This document shows positions 22,714 to 32,277 of a stretch of 64,000 bases of DNA, piece by piece. A model generated the notes under the pieces. That model was not told where the DNA came from. It saw only the letters and a list, made by a program, of their open reading frames with translations, and made no database searches. The DNA lies in assembly GCF_907165205.1 (NCBI RefSeq), contig NC_058198.1, positions 21,761,240 to 21,825,239 of the forward strand, in the 5' to 3' direction. Made by a program: the position numbers and the translations under genes. The stretch's first letter is position 1. Every line of letters begins with the position of its first letter. This stretch comes from Coccinella septempunctata. Taxonomy: Eukaryota; Arthropoda; Insecta; Coleoptera; Coccinellidae.

Positions 22714-24398
22714 TGTTAAAAATTGGAGTAATTTTTAACCCAACTCTATCAGCTCGGTGCACAACTCTATCAACTCAGGGACTAGGTTTATCGTTACATG
22801 CTTCTGTGAACGTAACCTTTAAATCGCTGTCAATCAGCTGTTCAAAAAAAACCGGTGGAACCTGTTGAATCTGCTCAATTCAATTCATTCTCTTCTAGAT
22901 TCTTCGTTCGCTCAAGTGAATTGGAACTTGGTCTGAATTCTTAACTCTCAACTTTCTCAGTCAGCTCAAATCTGATAATATTATTTTATATTATAATAAT
23001 CAATTGATTAACATCTCAAAAGGTACAGTACTTTTTTCACTCAACAAAAAATGTAATCATTTTTTGCATGTGTCACGTTAGAATTTCATTCTACATAATT
23101 TTCCTCTCAATATTCACTCCATCGCTATGCATTTTCTCACTGTAACATTTGAAATATTCTGCTTTACGTATCTCTATCATATTTGCATGTATATTTTCTC
23201 AATTTTCTCCAAATCTCTCAATCAACCACTAGCTCAATGTACCTAACTGCTTCAACCTCCTCAAAATGCATCGATATTCCATTCGCTTAAAATCACATCA
23301 CCTCGAAAACCACTCACATTTTAATTTCTCTAATTTTAGCACCAAGTTCACATTTCACACCACTTTATTAGAAGCTTATATATTTGTATTCACTCTCATT
23401 TTGTATATATGTCACGTCAGATTAACTTTACACCTCTTACGATCAGACTTCTCAGGCCTCTTAAGTTTCAGGTACCTCTACACTCAAGTTGGACACTTCG
23501 AAGGCTTCTCATAGACCAGATCGAGATCCATCTCACAACACTCAGAACCCTGAATAAAGGAATACACTCAATCAACTCTCCTGGACAGACTGGTTTGTGA
23601 TAACGCTCGAAGAGGTCCAACCTGATTTCAACTCAATAAGTATAATTTATTATAAACTTTCTCATGACTCTATTACCTGAAAATTATGATGCCTTATTTC
23701 TTTTCTCTAACGTTATGAACTGCTCTTCTTGTTTCATCTCAATTATGAATACTATTCATCAATTCTTTCTACGATTACAATATTTCATTTCTCTACATTA
23801 CAGTTGTAACACAACTCACCTCAATTTAGGTACTCTCATAAAAAACCTTCTGCTTTTCTAATAGATTTGCTATTCCTGTAAGCGTTGGTAATCATCTCTC
23901 TCATTCTGTCTCATTACACCTGTCTCACTACATTACATATCTCTAACTTCTCAATTTTTCACTGCAACCTTCTGTTTTTCTGATAGCGAGACAGTTTATG
24001 AAATCGCAAACTCTATCACTGTAAACGTTGTGCTTGCATGATGACACTCACATCAATTCATAACTATCAAGCTCAAGTATTATGCAACTCAAAATACATA
24101 AACAAGTTTTGATGTAAATCTATCTCAATTATTATCAATCACATAATAATTGATCTTGTTACACGATACATGAAATTCACTCAACCTGCTCTTTCTCTCA
24201 AGCAAATACAACGTTGATTTCTCGTTGAAACATTACTCTCAAATTCTCTCAATATCTTCTCAATAATTTCAAATAGGTTCACTCTGTTTAGATGTTGTAT
24301 ATAATTTTACTTTATGCGAGTGTCTATTTATTATGTGAAGTGTTTGATATACAATAAAGATTTTATTTTACCATCTCCAACTCAATAATTTGGTAACA
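22714..24398 (+). repeat. 3' LTR of the BEL element, 1685 bp
   Basis: It begins TGTTAAAAATTGG right after GGCGGCCGGAA and ends GGTAACA, giving TGTTA...TAACA termini. An AATAAAG signal lies near 24352, about 45 bp before the end. It has no coding content but many CTCAA words. Only 23381-23722 has a counterpart in the 5' LTR. Confidence 0.75.
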
Positions 24399-24584
24399 GT
24401 CCACTTTCAAGTAATTGCCAAAAATCTCAACACCCAGATTTTTGAACAACCTCTGTGATCAAGATTCCCTCGACAGGCCTCCAGAATGCATGAAAAATGT
24501 ATACCATTTTACTCCGCCAATGGCTAAAATCCAGTCCAAGTGTATCATTAGCAATACTCAAAAGGAAGGTGAACTCGCTGTTTA

Positions 24585-24735
24585 GGGTGACCGGCCACCG
24601 AATGCGAAGTTGTGCGAAGCTGGGCGTTTTCAATGCTAATATAATTGACAAGCTACGAATCGAGTGACGCAGCTCGTCATTTTGCATTGAAAACACTCAA
24701 CTTCGCACAACTTCGCATTCGGTGGCCGGTCACCC
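24585..24735. mobile_element. Harbinger-type MITE, 151 bp
   Basis: Nearly perfect inverted repeats of about 50 bp start GGGTGACCGGCCACCGAATG at each end. They are flanked by TTA (24582-24584 and 24736-24738), the 3-bp duplication typical of PIF/Harbinger elements. The arms leave only a short centre, so the whole unit can fold into one hairpin. Confidence 0.8.
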
Positions 24736-24738
24736 TTA

Positions 24739-25124
24739 GACAAGTGAGATTCGTTAGTCAAATTCCGCGTGCGGTAACAGCGTCATTTGTGCTTTTTGTT
24801 GCCAGAGATAATTCATTGGGAAAATATGCATAATTGATCAGTTTTGGCCGAAAATTTAATTGAATCATTTGGAGGTTAGGTTGCTAGGTTGGGTTAGGAC
24901 AGTGAAAAAACAATTTCATACATGAAAATATCATTTTTGTGGATTTAAATGTAGGTTTAAAGGACCGAAAGGTGAAAATATAATATTTCATGATAATATA
25001 ATATACAGTTGCTGTGTAACATCTGAGGTGTGCGGACGTATGGTGATAGCGAGTTTGAGTTGTGAAAAATTTTCAAAGTGGAACACGCAAGATCATATAA
25101 CGCGGAAGATTTTGGGGCATTCAG
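24739..25124. other. Probable 5' UTR of the following non-LTR element; otherwise no feature
   Basis: No coding motif is present. A few TTAGG-like words (24873-24900) are too few to be telomeric. The non-LTR ORF1 starts at 25125-25133, so part of this may be its leader. Confidence 0.35.
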
Positions 25125-25567
25125 TACAGAAATGTCCCAAAATAGTGGAACATCAACCAATATTTCTTCTGACGAAGCCGAAACAAACGAAAACGAATTT
25201 ACGTTGGTAAATGGTAAAAAGCGGAAGAAAAGAGGTAGACCCTAAAAAAAATCCGCCAAAAAACGATACGACGATAAAAAATCCCCGGAGATCTTCTTCT
25301 TCTTCTTTGTTTCCCAAGCTGTCACGTTGGGAAACCTTGGGCTCGTCCATTGCACATGCATCCCCGGAGATAAGAATGAGCGAACCACAGTTGACATCAC
25401 ATTCACAAATGTCAAAGCCGTCAACGTCAACACAGAATTCGAATGAGTCCATGGAAGTGAACACAGAGGAAGACAAAAATGACAGCCCACATAACCTTCA
25501 AACGCTACGAACCCAAACATCAACAAAACCTTCATTTTTTGTTAGTATAATCACCAGCGATATACAT
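25125..25567 (+). pseudogene. Jockey-like non-LTR ORF1, 5' part
   Basis: A start at about 25132 (MSQNSGTSTNISSDEAET) leads into a basic GKKRKKRGRP stretch and a stop. The frame then moves, and a Ser/Thr-rich region ends in TKPSFFVSIITSDIH. The reading is cut at 25567 by the Gypsy element and resumes in frame at 33354, so this was the element's gag-like ORF1. Confidence 0.6.
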
Positions 25568-26356
25568 TGCAACGACTTGCACGCCCATGCTTAACACCCT
25601 ATTGTTGCAACGCCGCTGATTTTCGCGAACTACATCTTTACGTTGACACACATTAACTCTGTGTCTCGCGCCTCTGTGATCTTTCATTTGTCTGCGCATT
25701 GAAAATCTCTCGAAGTTTCTTTCCTTTCCGCTTTTTCCCTCAAGGAAGAAGGTTATCTGTCGAAATATCGTATCGGAATTCATCGATTGATTATTCTGAA
25801 ATTAATGAATTTTAAGTTGGCGAGGTTAACAATATTGTCTCGCTTTTTGGTCCGGAGCTCAAATTTTTGGACTGGAGCTCCAATTTCTGTACCGGAGCTG
25901 GCTGCTTATGTGTTTGACAGGAATTTGGAATGCAACTTTGGCTTGAAGCAGAGCATTTGAACGGAGCTTGAGGCTTAATAGAATTTGGACAGAAATGCAG
26001 GTGTCTGACTCTGAAAGTACGATTTTGGTTTAAAGCAGAATCATCAACCTTGGGCTGAATTCAACTCTACGCTGCACATTATCGAATACTACAGGAAACC
26101 CACGTCCAAAGGGACAGATCTGTTGCTTGAACTCACTTAAGCTAAGTAGATCTAAGTTGTGAAATTTTGAGAGACTGTAAACTTTAAATTTCTGTCATTA
26201 CGAGTGATTTTCAGATTGTACATTGTAATTATTTTAAATAATATATTGTGAAAAACCTGACTGGGAATTTTGTTGCTGGGGTAATCAAGCCCCCCTTGAG
26301 AAATTAGAAGTAGAGTTTCATGCTCGAACGCCCTTCAGGGCAATTGTCACGTTACA
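25568..26356 (+). repeat. Gypsy 5' LTR, 789 bp
   Basis: Starts TGCAACGACTTGC and ends CACGTTACA. It matches the 3' LTR throughout, apart from point changes, lacking the 268-bp segment 32553-32820 and about one 24-bp unit of a short GGTCCGGAGCTC repeat. At 25842 it joins GTCTCG directly to CTTTTTGG. Confidence 0.85.
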
Positions 26357-26360
26357 CAAT

Positions 26361-26378
26361 TGGCGCACACAACGTGGA
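26361..26378 (+). promoter_or_regulatory. Probable tRNA primer-binding site
   Basis: TGGCGCACACAACGTGG starts 5 bp after the 5' LTR end. A TGG start there is expected for pairing with the CCA end of a tRNA. The tRNA was not identified. Confidence 0.6.
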
Positions 26379-26544
26379 GCTCGAGAAACCCAGCGACATT
26401 TTTCATCAGTTTAAAGAAACCTATCAGTCTCTCAAGCTTGCACACCTCACATTACTTTCACTTTTTCTTTTTGCTTTGAATAATTCTGGAACCTTTGCTA
26501 TTGTTGTATTTTTTTTTATATCTTGCATTTGAATTGTTGGAATT

Positions 26545-27756
26545 ATGAACCCCGACTTTTTGAAAGCTCATGAACTCGCGTATGAGGTTGCTATACGTTT
26601 AGGAAGGGATGACAAAAATACTGTTGAGCGAAATCGCAAAATTTTGAAAGGTCTCTTGGCGCAGGAAAGAGGAGATCGAAGTTTTTCTGAAATTCAGGAC
26701 ATTTTTACGATAAAGGAAAACTTTGAGGAACTTTCACAATCAATTTCAGACTTGTCCTTAAAAATATCTAAATTAACGTCTAAGTCTAATGTTTCTGAAT
26801 TTAAAAGACTTGAAGATAGATTATGTCATTGTTCTGGGAGATTAAAGCGGATTTCTGTTGAAGAGATTACTGAGGAAGATCAAAAACGTGATATAATGTT
26901 TCAGATCATTGAATTAGAAGCAGAACTTGATGAGCGCAAGTCCTCAGTTAAATCTATTGCCTCCTCCTCATTCTCTACCGGTATTCTCTCAACACAGCCT
27001 CACTGTAGTAAAGTGCCTGTTTATAAATGGAACTTAAAGAAATTCTCTGGAAGAGAGCCTTTAATGCCTTTTCTTGAAATGTTAGATACGTTGAAAGTTT
27101 CTCGTGGCTGCTCTGATGCAGATTTATTTGATTCCGCCGCTGACTTATTTGAGTCAGATGCTTGGACTTGGTGGCATAACCACTTCGTCAGAAAATCTTT
27201 TAGTAAATGGTCAGAATTGGTGGATGCGCTTAAGGAATCTTTTTTGCATTCGAATCATGATCAGGTTATGCTTGACGAGATAAAATCGAGGAAACAACGT
27301 CCAGGAGAAAGCGCTAGCATTTTCATATCTTCACTAGAGGCACAATTCCATCGCTTGAATACAAAACCCCAAGACAAGGAAATAGTTAACATTATTCGGT
27401 CAAATTTGCAACCAGATTATCTGAAGGCTTTAGTTTTGAGAGACATTGACACAATATCTGATTTAACTTCCTTGTGCAAGAGAATAGAGGATACTTTGGG
27501 CTTAAACAAAATAAAGTCGCAAGCCGTTTCTGAACTCAATTTGATTTCCTGTTGGAATTGTAAAAAATCTGGTCACAAGTATTCCGCCTGTAGGCAAGCC
27601 AGGAGGAATAGATTTTGTTTCGGTTGTGGAGCAAGCGGAATTGTAAAATCGAAGTGCTTCAAATGTTCAAAAAACGTAGCTGCTGGTCACGTTACGGCAG
27701 ACAGCGTGAATCGGCGTTCAAGTACTGCCACATCGACTCGAAACACCGAACAGTAA
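26545..27756 (+). CDS. Gypsy gag polyprotein
   Basis: The 403-residue protein has a charged, probably helical N-terminal third and then the capsid core: YKWNLKKFSGREPLMPFLEM, 'LFESDAWTWWHNH', 'QRPGESASIFISSLEAQFHRL' and NIIRSNLQPDYLKAL. A zinc knuckle follows (CWNCKKSGHKYSAC, C-x2-C-x4-H-x4-C). A second knuckle-like stretch (CFGCGASGIVKSKC) has Ile where the His is expected. The stop at 27754 lies about 80 bp past a -1 frameshift heptamer, which links it to pol. The leader from the 5' LTR to the ATG is 188 bp. Confidence 0.9.
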   Translation: MNPDFLKAHELAYEVAIRLGRDDKNTVERNRKILKGLLAQERGDRSFSEIQDIFTIKENFEELSQSISDLSLKISKLTSKSNVSEFKRLEDRLCHCSGRLKRISVEEITEEDQKRDIMFQIIELEAELDERKSSVKSIASSSFSTGILSTQPHCSKVPVYKWNLKKFSGREPLMPFLEMLDTLKVSRGCSDADLFDSAADLFESDAWTWWHNHFVRKSFSKWSELVDALKESFLHSNHDQVMLDEIKSRKQRPGESASIFISSLEAQFHRLNTKPQDKEIVNIIRSNLQPDYLKALVLRDIDTISDLTSLCKRIEDTLGLNKIKSQAVSELNLISCWNCKKSGHKYSACRQARRNRFCFGCGASGIVKSKCFKCSKNVAAGHVTADSVNRRSSTATSTRNTEQ

Positions 27757-30700
27757 ATAAATTTAATCGCGAGGACTTTAACAACTGGTTAGAGACGATA
27801 AAAACCTCCTTTTCTGATAAAAGGCCTCATCATTCAGATAACAATCTCAAAGATCCTGCTCATTCTGTATGCCACTTACTGGAAAGACTTAACGATGACA
27901 ATAGACCTTATCTTAGAGTCAAAATATCTACGGAAAGCGTTTTGGCATTGCTAGACAGCGGCAGTAATGTGTCAATTCTTGGTTCTCCTTCCTTGTTTAT
28001 GTTGAAGAAACTCAATATCCCTTTAAATTATGATGTTTCCTTGCATCTTACCACGGCTGACGGAACATTGCAGAGCACTCTGGGTTACGTGACTCTGAAT
28101 ATCGAATTGAACGGTCTCTCGAAAGCTCTCAGGTTTTTGGTAGTTCCTTCTATCTCGCAAGAAATGATTCTCGGAATGGATTTCGTTAAAGCTTTTAATA
28201 TCAAGTTGGATTTTACTAGCTCTTCCTATAATTCATCACTTCTCAACACTGCTGCAGTTCATGCAATCAAGCCTGCTGATGATTTGTCACCCATGCAGAA
28301 GGATATTTTGGACGGAGTAATCAAATTATATGGGACCATAGGACCCAAGGATAGAATTGGTAGAACGCACCTTCTCACATATTCTATCAAGACTGAAGGC
28401 TCTCCAATACGTCAACGGCAGTATCCCCTTTCACCGGCTATGCAATCTGTTCTCAATGAACAGATAGATGAAATGTTGGAACTTGGTATCATTGAACCTG
28501 TGACAACAGTTTCACCTTGGCTATCTCCTCTTTGGCTGGTTGCCAAGAAAGATGGTTCATATAGGGTTTGCTTTGATGGTAGGAGGTTAAACTCGGTTAC
28601 TGTTCCTGATTCATATCCTATGCCTTTAATCGATTCAATAATTGGTAAGGTTCGCAATGCCTCATTTTTGTCGTCCATAGATTTGAAGTCTGCATTTTTT
28701 CAAATTCCGCTTGATGAGGAATCCAAGTTGAAAACGACATTCGCCGTTCAGGGTCGTGGGTTATTTTGCTTCAATGTCCTTCCCTTTGGCTTAAATAACG
28801 CGTCTCAAGCTATGTGCCGTCTTATGGATATTGTAATAGGGTCATCTCTTGAGCCATATATCTTTTATTATTTAGATGACGTCATTATAGCAACTCCCGA
28901 TTTTGAGACTCATATTTGGGTTCTGAGAGAACTTTTTAAGCGCCTTCAAGAGGCAAACTTGACGGTTAACTTCGAAAAGTGTCATTTCTGTCGTCCCTCA
29001 CTTAAATTTCTAGGATTTTTGGTGGATGAACAAGGTCTCAGAACAGATCCCGATAAAATCAAGTCAATCGTGGAGTATCCAATTCCTACCAATGCTACAC
29101 AAATTAGAAGATTGATTGGTCTTGTTGGATATTATCGACGCTTCTTGAAAAACTTCTCGACAGTGTGTGCTCCTATTTCAGATTTGTTGAAAGGTCGCAA
29201 AAAGGGACAACCAGTACAGTGGACGCACGAGGCTGATGCTGCATTCAGAACGGTCAAGCAGATGCTGACTTCAACTCCAATTGTAGCTAGCCCAGATTTT
29301 ACAAGGCCTTTCTTTTTAGCCTGTGATGCCTCTGATGTGGGTGTGGGCAGTGTTTTATTTCAGGAAAACGACGGTGTTGAACATCCCATAGCATATTTCA
29401 GCAGGACTTTAACCAAGTGTCAGCGAAATTACACAACGACTGAGAAGGAGCTTCTTTCTATTCTTCTCTCTATCGATCGATTTCGTCCCTACATTGAAGG
29501 AATTGAATTCACTGGTATAACGGATCATTCATCACTACAGTGGTTGCACTCTATGAAGAACCCTTCTCCTAGGATTGCAAGATGGATTGTTCGTTTGTCC
29601 TGTCACCGTTTCAAAATAGTTCATCGCAGTGGCTCCCTCAATACCGTGGCTGATTCCTTGTCTAGAATTCCTGAAACAGCTGTTCTGGATCTGAATAGGT
29701 TGAAACCGGATCTTTGGTACCGAACTATGTGTGATAGGGTTTCTAGGAATCCTGTGTCCTTCCCTGATTTCAAGGTTTCAGGAAATGTCTTATATAAACA
29801 CATCATGAGTAGATCTAGGCTCTCGGATGCGTCTGCAGATTGGAAAATTGTGGTTCCGACAGAAAATAGGCTGGAACTTCTGAATAAGTATCATGACGAC
29901 CCTTTAGCTGGACACTTTGGTGTATTTAAAACTCTCTCTAGACTCTCCCAATTATACTACTGGCCGAAAATGAGGAATTCCGTAAAATTATATATTCGTA
30001 AATGTAAGGTATGTGCTTCGTGCAAGTCGGACAATTTGCCACAAGCTGGTTTAACTGGTAATTATCGCAATATAAATTTTCCCTTCCAGTTAATATCTGC
30101 CGACTTGTTGGGTCCATATCCCAGATCGAAGAATGGTAATCAGTACGTCCTTGTAGTTACAGATTGGTTCACCAAGTTTGTCTTAGTGCATCCTATGGCT
30201 AGAGCCACCTCAAAGGGTGTTGTCAAGTTCATTGAGAATCAGGTTTTCCTTATGTTTGGTGTTCCGCAGATCATAGTTGTAGATAATGGAGTTCAATTCA
30301 CTTCCAATGAATTTAAGAATTTGGCTAAGAAATATAACGTACAAAAAATCTGGTACAATGCAAGGTATTTTCCACAAATTAATCCCACTGAACGAGTCAA
30401 TAAAACGATAACAACCGCAATTAGATCTTTCATCGATGAAAAGCATAATACTTGGGATCAGAATCTCTATCAAATTGCACAAGCTATCAGATTGGCAAGG
30501 CATGAAGTCACGGGTTATTCTCCATCTTATTTGTGTTTTGGCAGAAACGTTCCCACTGACGGTGCTTTCTTTGGTTTGATTTCAGATAACGCTAGTAATT
30601 TGATTGAAGTGGAAAATAAGTTTTTGGACCCATCTCTACAACTCAAAAACCTTCCGGACCTTTATAAGACTGTTCAGCGTAGACTCTTTGATGCATATAA

Positions 30701-30986
30701 GAAGAATGCAAATCGCTATAATCTGAGGAAGCGTGACGTTCGTTATGCTGTAGGTGATAGGGTTTGGAGGAAGAATTTTGTCCTCTCGGATGCATCGAAT
30801 AAGTTTTCTGCTAAGTTCGCTCCAAAGTATATTCCTTGTATTGTCGATGAAGTTATCTCCCCATTGGTCTATGCCTTGAAAGATCTAGACGGACACAAAC
30901 TGGGTAACTTCCATGTTAAACATCTTAAACCTGATCTAACTCATGATGTACCTACCGACTCTGACGAACACGAACATGACCATTAA
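27615..30986 (+). CDS. Gypsy pol polyprotein (protease, RT, RNase H, integrase)
   Basis: The open frame has 1123 codons from the first Met, though translation is probably entered by frameshift near 27672. In order: protease LLDSGSNVSIL (residues 112-122); RT with YLDD active site near residue 420; RNase H with FLACDASDVGVGSVLF near 568 and TTTEKELLSILLSIDRF; integrase HHCC zinc finger (HDDPLAGHFG to CKVCASCK); and the DD35E core with Asp in SADLLGPY (about 826), Asp in VVDNGVQF (about 888) and Glu in NPTERVNK (about 924). The C-terminus ends with a GPY/F-like region. No lesion seen. Confidence 0.95.
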   Translation: MFRLWSKRNCKIEVLQMFKKRSCWSRYGRQRESAFKYCHIDSKHRTVNKFNREDFNNWLETIKTSFSDKRPHHSDNNLKDPAHSVCHLLERLNDDNRPYLRVKISTESVLALLDSGSNVSILGSPSLFMLKKLNIPLNYDVSLHLTTADGTLQSTLGYVTLNIELNGLSKALRFLVVPSISQEMILGMDFVKAFNIKLDFTSSSYNSSLLNTAAVHAIKPADDLSPMQKDILDGVIKLYGTIGPKDRIGRTHLLTYSIKTEGSPIRQRQYPLSPAMQSVLNEQIDEMLELGIIEPVTTVSPWLSPLWLVAKKDGSYRVCFDGRRLNSVTVPDSYPMPLIDSIIGKVRNASFLSSIDLKSAFFQIPLDEESKLKTTFAVQGRGLFCFNVLPFGLNNASQAMCRLMDIVIGSSLEPYIFYYLDDVIIATPDFETHIWVLRELFKRLQEANLTVNFEKCHFCRPSLKFLGFLVDEQGLRTDPDKIKSIVEYPIPTNATQIRRLIGLVGYYRRFLKNFSTVCAPISDLLKGRKKGQPVQWTHEADAAFRTVKQMLTSTPIVASPDFTRPFFLACDASDVGVGSVLFQENDGVEHPIAYFSRTLTKCQRNYTTTEKELLSILLSIDRFRPYIEGIEFTGITDHSSLQWLHSMKNPSPRIARWIVRLSCHRFKIVHRSGSLNTVADSLSRIPETAVLDLNRLKPDLWYRTMCDRVSRNPVSFPDFKVSGNVLYKHIMSRSRLSDASADWKIVVPTENRLELLNKYHDDPLAGHFGVFKTLSRLSQLYYWPKMRNSVKLYIRKCKVCASCKSDNLPQAGLTGNYRNINFPFQLISADLLGPYPRSKNGNQYVLVVTDWFTKFVLVHPMARATSKGVVKFIENQVFLMFGVPQIIVVDNGVQFTSNEFKNLAKKYNVQKIWYNARYFPQINPTERVNKTITTAIRSFIDEKHNTWDQNLYQIAQAIRLARHEVTGYSPSYLCFGRNVPTDGAFFGLISDNASNLIEVENKFLDPSLQLKNLPDLYKTVQRRLFDAYKKNANRYNLRKRDVRYAVGDRVWRKNFVLSDASNKFSAKFAPKYIPCIVDEVISPLVYALKDLDGHKLGNFHVKHLKPDLTHDVPTDSDEHEHDH
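27669..27705 (+). promoter_or_regulatory. Probable -1 ribosomal frameshift site
   Basis: The heptamer A AAA AAC (27669-27675) is in the right phase for gag (tcA AAA AAC gives S-K-N), and slipping back one base gives the pol frame (F-K-K-R). Three bases later GCTGCTG (27679-27685) can pair with CAG-A-CAGC (27698-27705) around a 12-nt loop. The spacer is shorter than usual, so the true stimulating structure may differ. Inferred from sequence only. Confidence 0.7.
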
Positions 30987-31158
30987 ATTCACTCTTTCCG
31001 GTGCACAGGATTATTTACTTGATTGGCAATTTCTTTATCGTACCTTTTCGACCTTCCTATCGTATTTGTCTTAGCTTTGCATGAAATTGCCGTTAATTTG
31101 TCTGGAATATATTGCGGATATGCAGTAAAAAAAATCTTGTTGTATCCAACGGTGTATT

Positions 31159-31551
31159 TTGGAGTTTAATTTTAAGTTTTGCGTCACTGATGCAGATACA
31201 TTTTCTGAGCACCGGATTGAAATGTTTTCCCCTATTTTTGACTTTGCAGGTTTTACACCTGCTGGCGCCCAACAAACTTTTACCGCGAGCTTTTCGTTCA
31301 CTCCAATGGAGAGGATGGGTTGGGAAGTGATTTCGAAATATTTTGTTAGATCACCTTCACATTTCACGTTTAACATCTTAAGTGAGTCAGACTGCAAACT
31401 TGCTGTCTTCATTTACACCGGATTTGACTGTTCATCGTTGATGATGACTCTTTACCGAATTTGTGTAACAATTACATACCAATTATGTCTTTTCTTTAAA
31501 ATCTTACCGACTATGTCTCTTAAAATCTTACCGACTATGTCCTTCCTTTAA
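31159..31551 (+). CDS. Small third ORF of the Gypsy element, unknown function
   Basis: A 130-residue frame lies between pol and the 3' LTR, where some Gypsy elements carry env. It begins MEFNFKFCVTDADTFSEHRI and has a hydrophobic, Phe-rich centre. I see no signal peptide, no furin site and no transmembrane anchor of env type. The last 25 or so residues run into a tandem DNA repeat, so the real end may be earlier. It may be a spliced accessory product or chance. Confidence 0.4.
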   Translation: MEFNFKFCVTDADTFSEHRIEMFSPIFDFAGFTPAGAQQTFTASFSFTPMERMGWEVISKYFVRSPSHFTFNILSESDCKLAVFIYTGFDCSSLMMTLYRICVTITYQLCLFFKILPTMSLKILPTMSFL

Positions 31552-31594
31552 AATCTTACCGACTATGTCTTTTCTTTAAAATCTTACCGACTCT
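31484..31594 (+). repeat. Tandem repeat before the Gypsy 3' LTR
   Basis: About four units of TTTAAAATCTTACCGACTATGTC plus a pyrimidine spacer. It is part of a wider region with scattered TTACCGA words. Confidence 0.75.
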
Positions 31595-32031
31595 GATATC
31601 TTTATCGGGCTAGTGTTTTTTTTTTCTTACGGATTTTGACTCTTTCTTCCTTGTAAAACTCCCGACGAGTTATCAGTTGGTCGTGCACTAAGCCGTAGCT
31701 TTTTGCCCACGCGGACCACTGAATCTTCCGATTATGACTTGTGACGATACCGACCTTTGACATGAAAAATTTTTCTTATACCGATTGTGACTCTCGATAC
31801 GGACATCACCACTCTAAGATGTGATGGGGGTCGCAGGGGAAGCGACCTTAGTTAAAGAATATCCTCCTTGTCCAGCGCCTTCATCGAAATCTTCGATTCG
31901 GGTTACGATGAAGTTTCTCTTTTTAGTTTGCAAAAAAAAATTATTAAAAAAATTTCGGCCCATTATTTAATATCTTTAGTTGAATCGGTTTTGTATTTTT
32001 ACCTCATATCTAGCTGGACATGCCGGTATCT

Positions 32032-32220
32032 AGCCACCTTCAGTGACTAGATATCTTTTACCTTTTCCTAGTTCATAAGTTTTAGTTTTAAGTCGCCTTC
32101 AGCGTTTTCATTGTCTTCGAAATTTCAAATAGCCTTCAGCATTTTACCTCTTGAATCGCCTTCAGCGTTCTTCATTTTCACATTATTTTCAAGTAGCCTT
32201 CACTGTGTTCAGCCTTCAGC
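32032..32220 (+). repeat. Iterated GCCTTCAGC motif
   Basis: The word GCCTTCAGC or a one-base variant occurs about six times (near 32033, 32095, 32132, 32158, 32196 and 32212) at irregular spacing of 16-62 bp. It lies in the 3' untranslated part of the Gypsy element just before the LTR. It could be a protein or RNA binding array. Confidence 0.6.
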
Positions 32221-32277
32221 ATGTTTTATAAAAAAAAATTTTGCAAATTTTTTTTTTCTTTCCTGGTGAGAGGTGTG

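Larger units (their letters stand above)
18037..24398 (+). mobile_element. BEL/Pao LTR retrotransposon, decayed
   Basis: A partial 5' LTR (18037-18379), gag, protease, a deleted RT, RNase H, a broken integrase and a long 3' LTR (22714-24398) are all in the + orientation. Parts of the RT and most of the integrase core are missing, and a 472-bp solo LTR sits in the integrase zinc region. CTCAA is strikingly frequent in coding and LTR sequence alike. Not functional. Confidence 0.85.

Noticed and set aside
24873..24900. TTAGG-like words suggesting telomeric repeat
   Set aside because: Only a few imperfect words are present. They are not a tandem array.
25211..25594. The 127-codon frame running across the left Gypsy edge as one gene
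   Set aside because: Its last codons come from the Gypsy LTR; the true continuation of the frame is at 33354.
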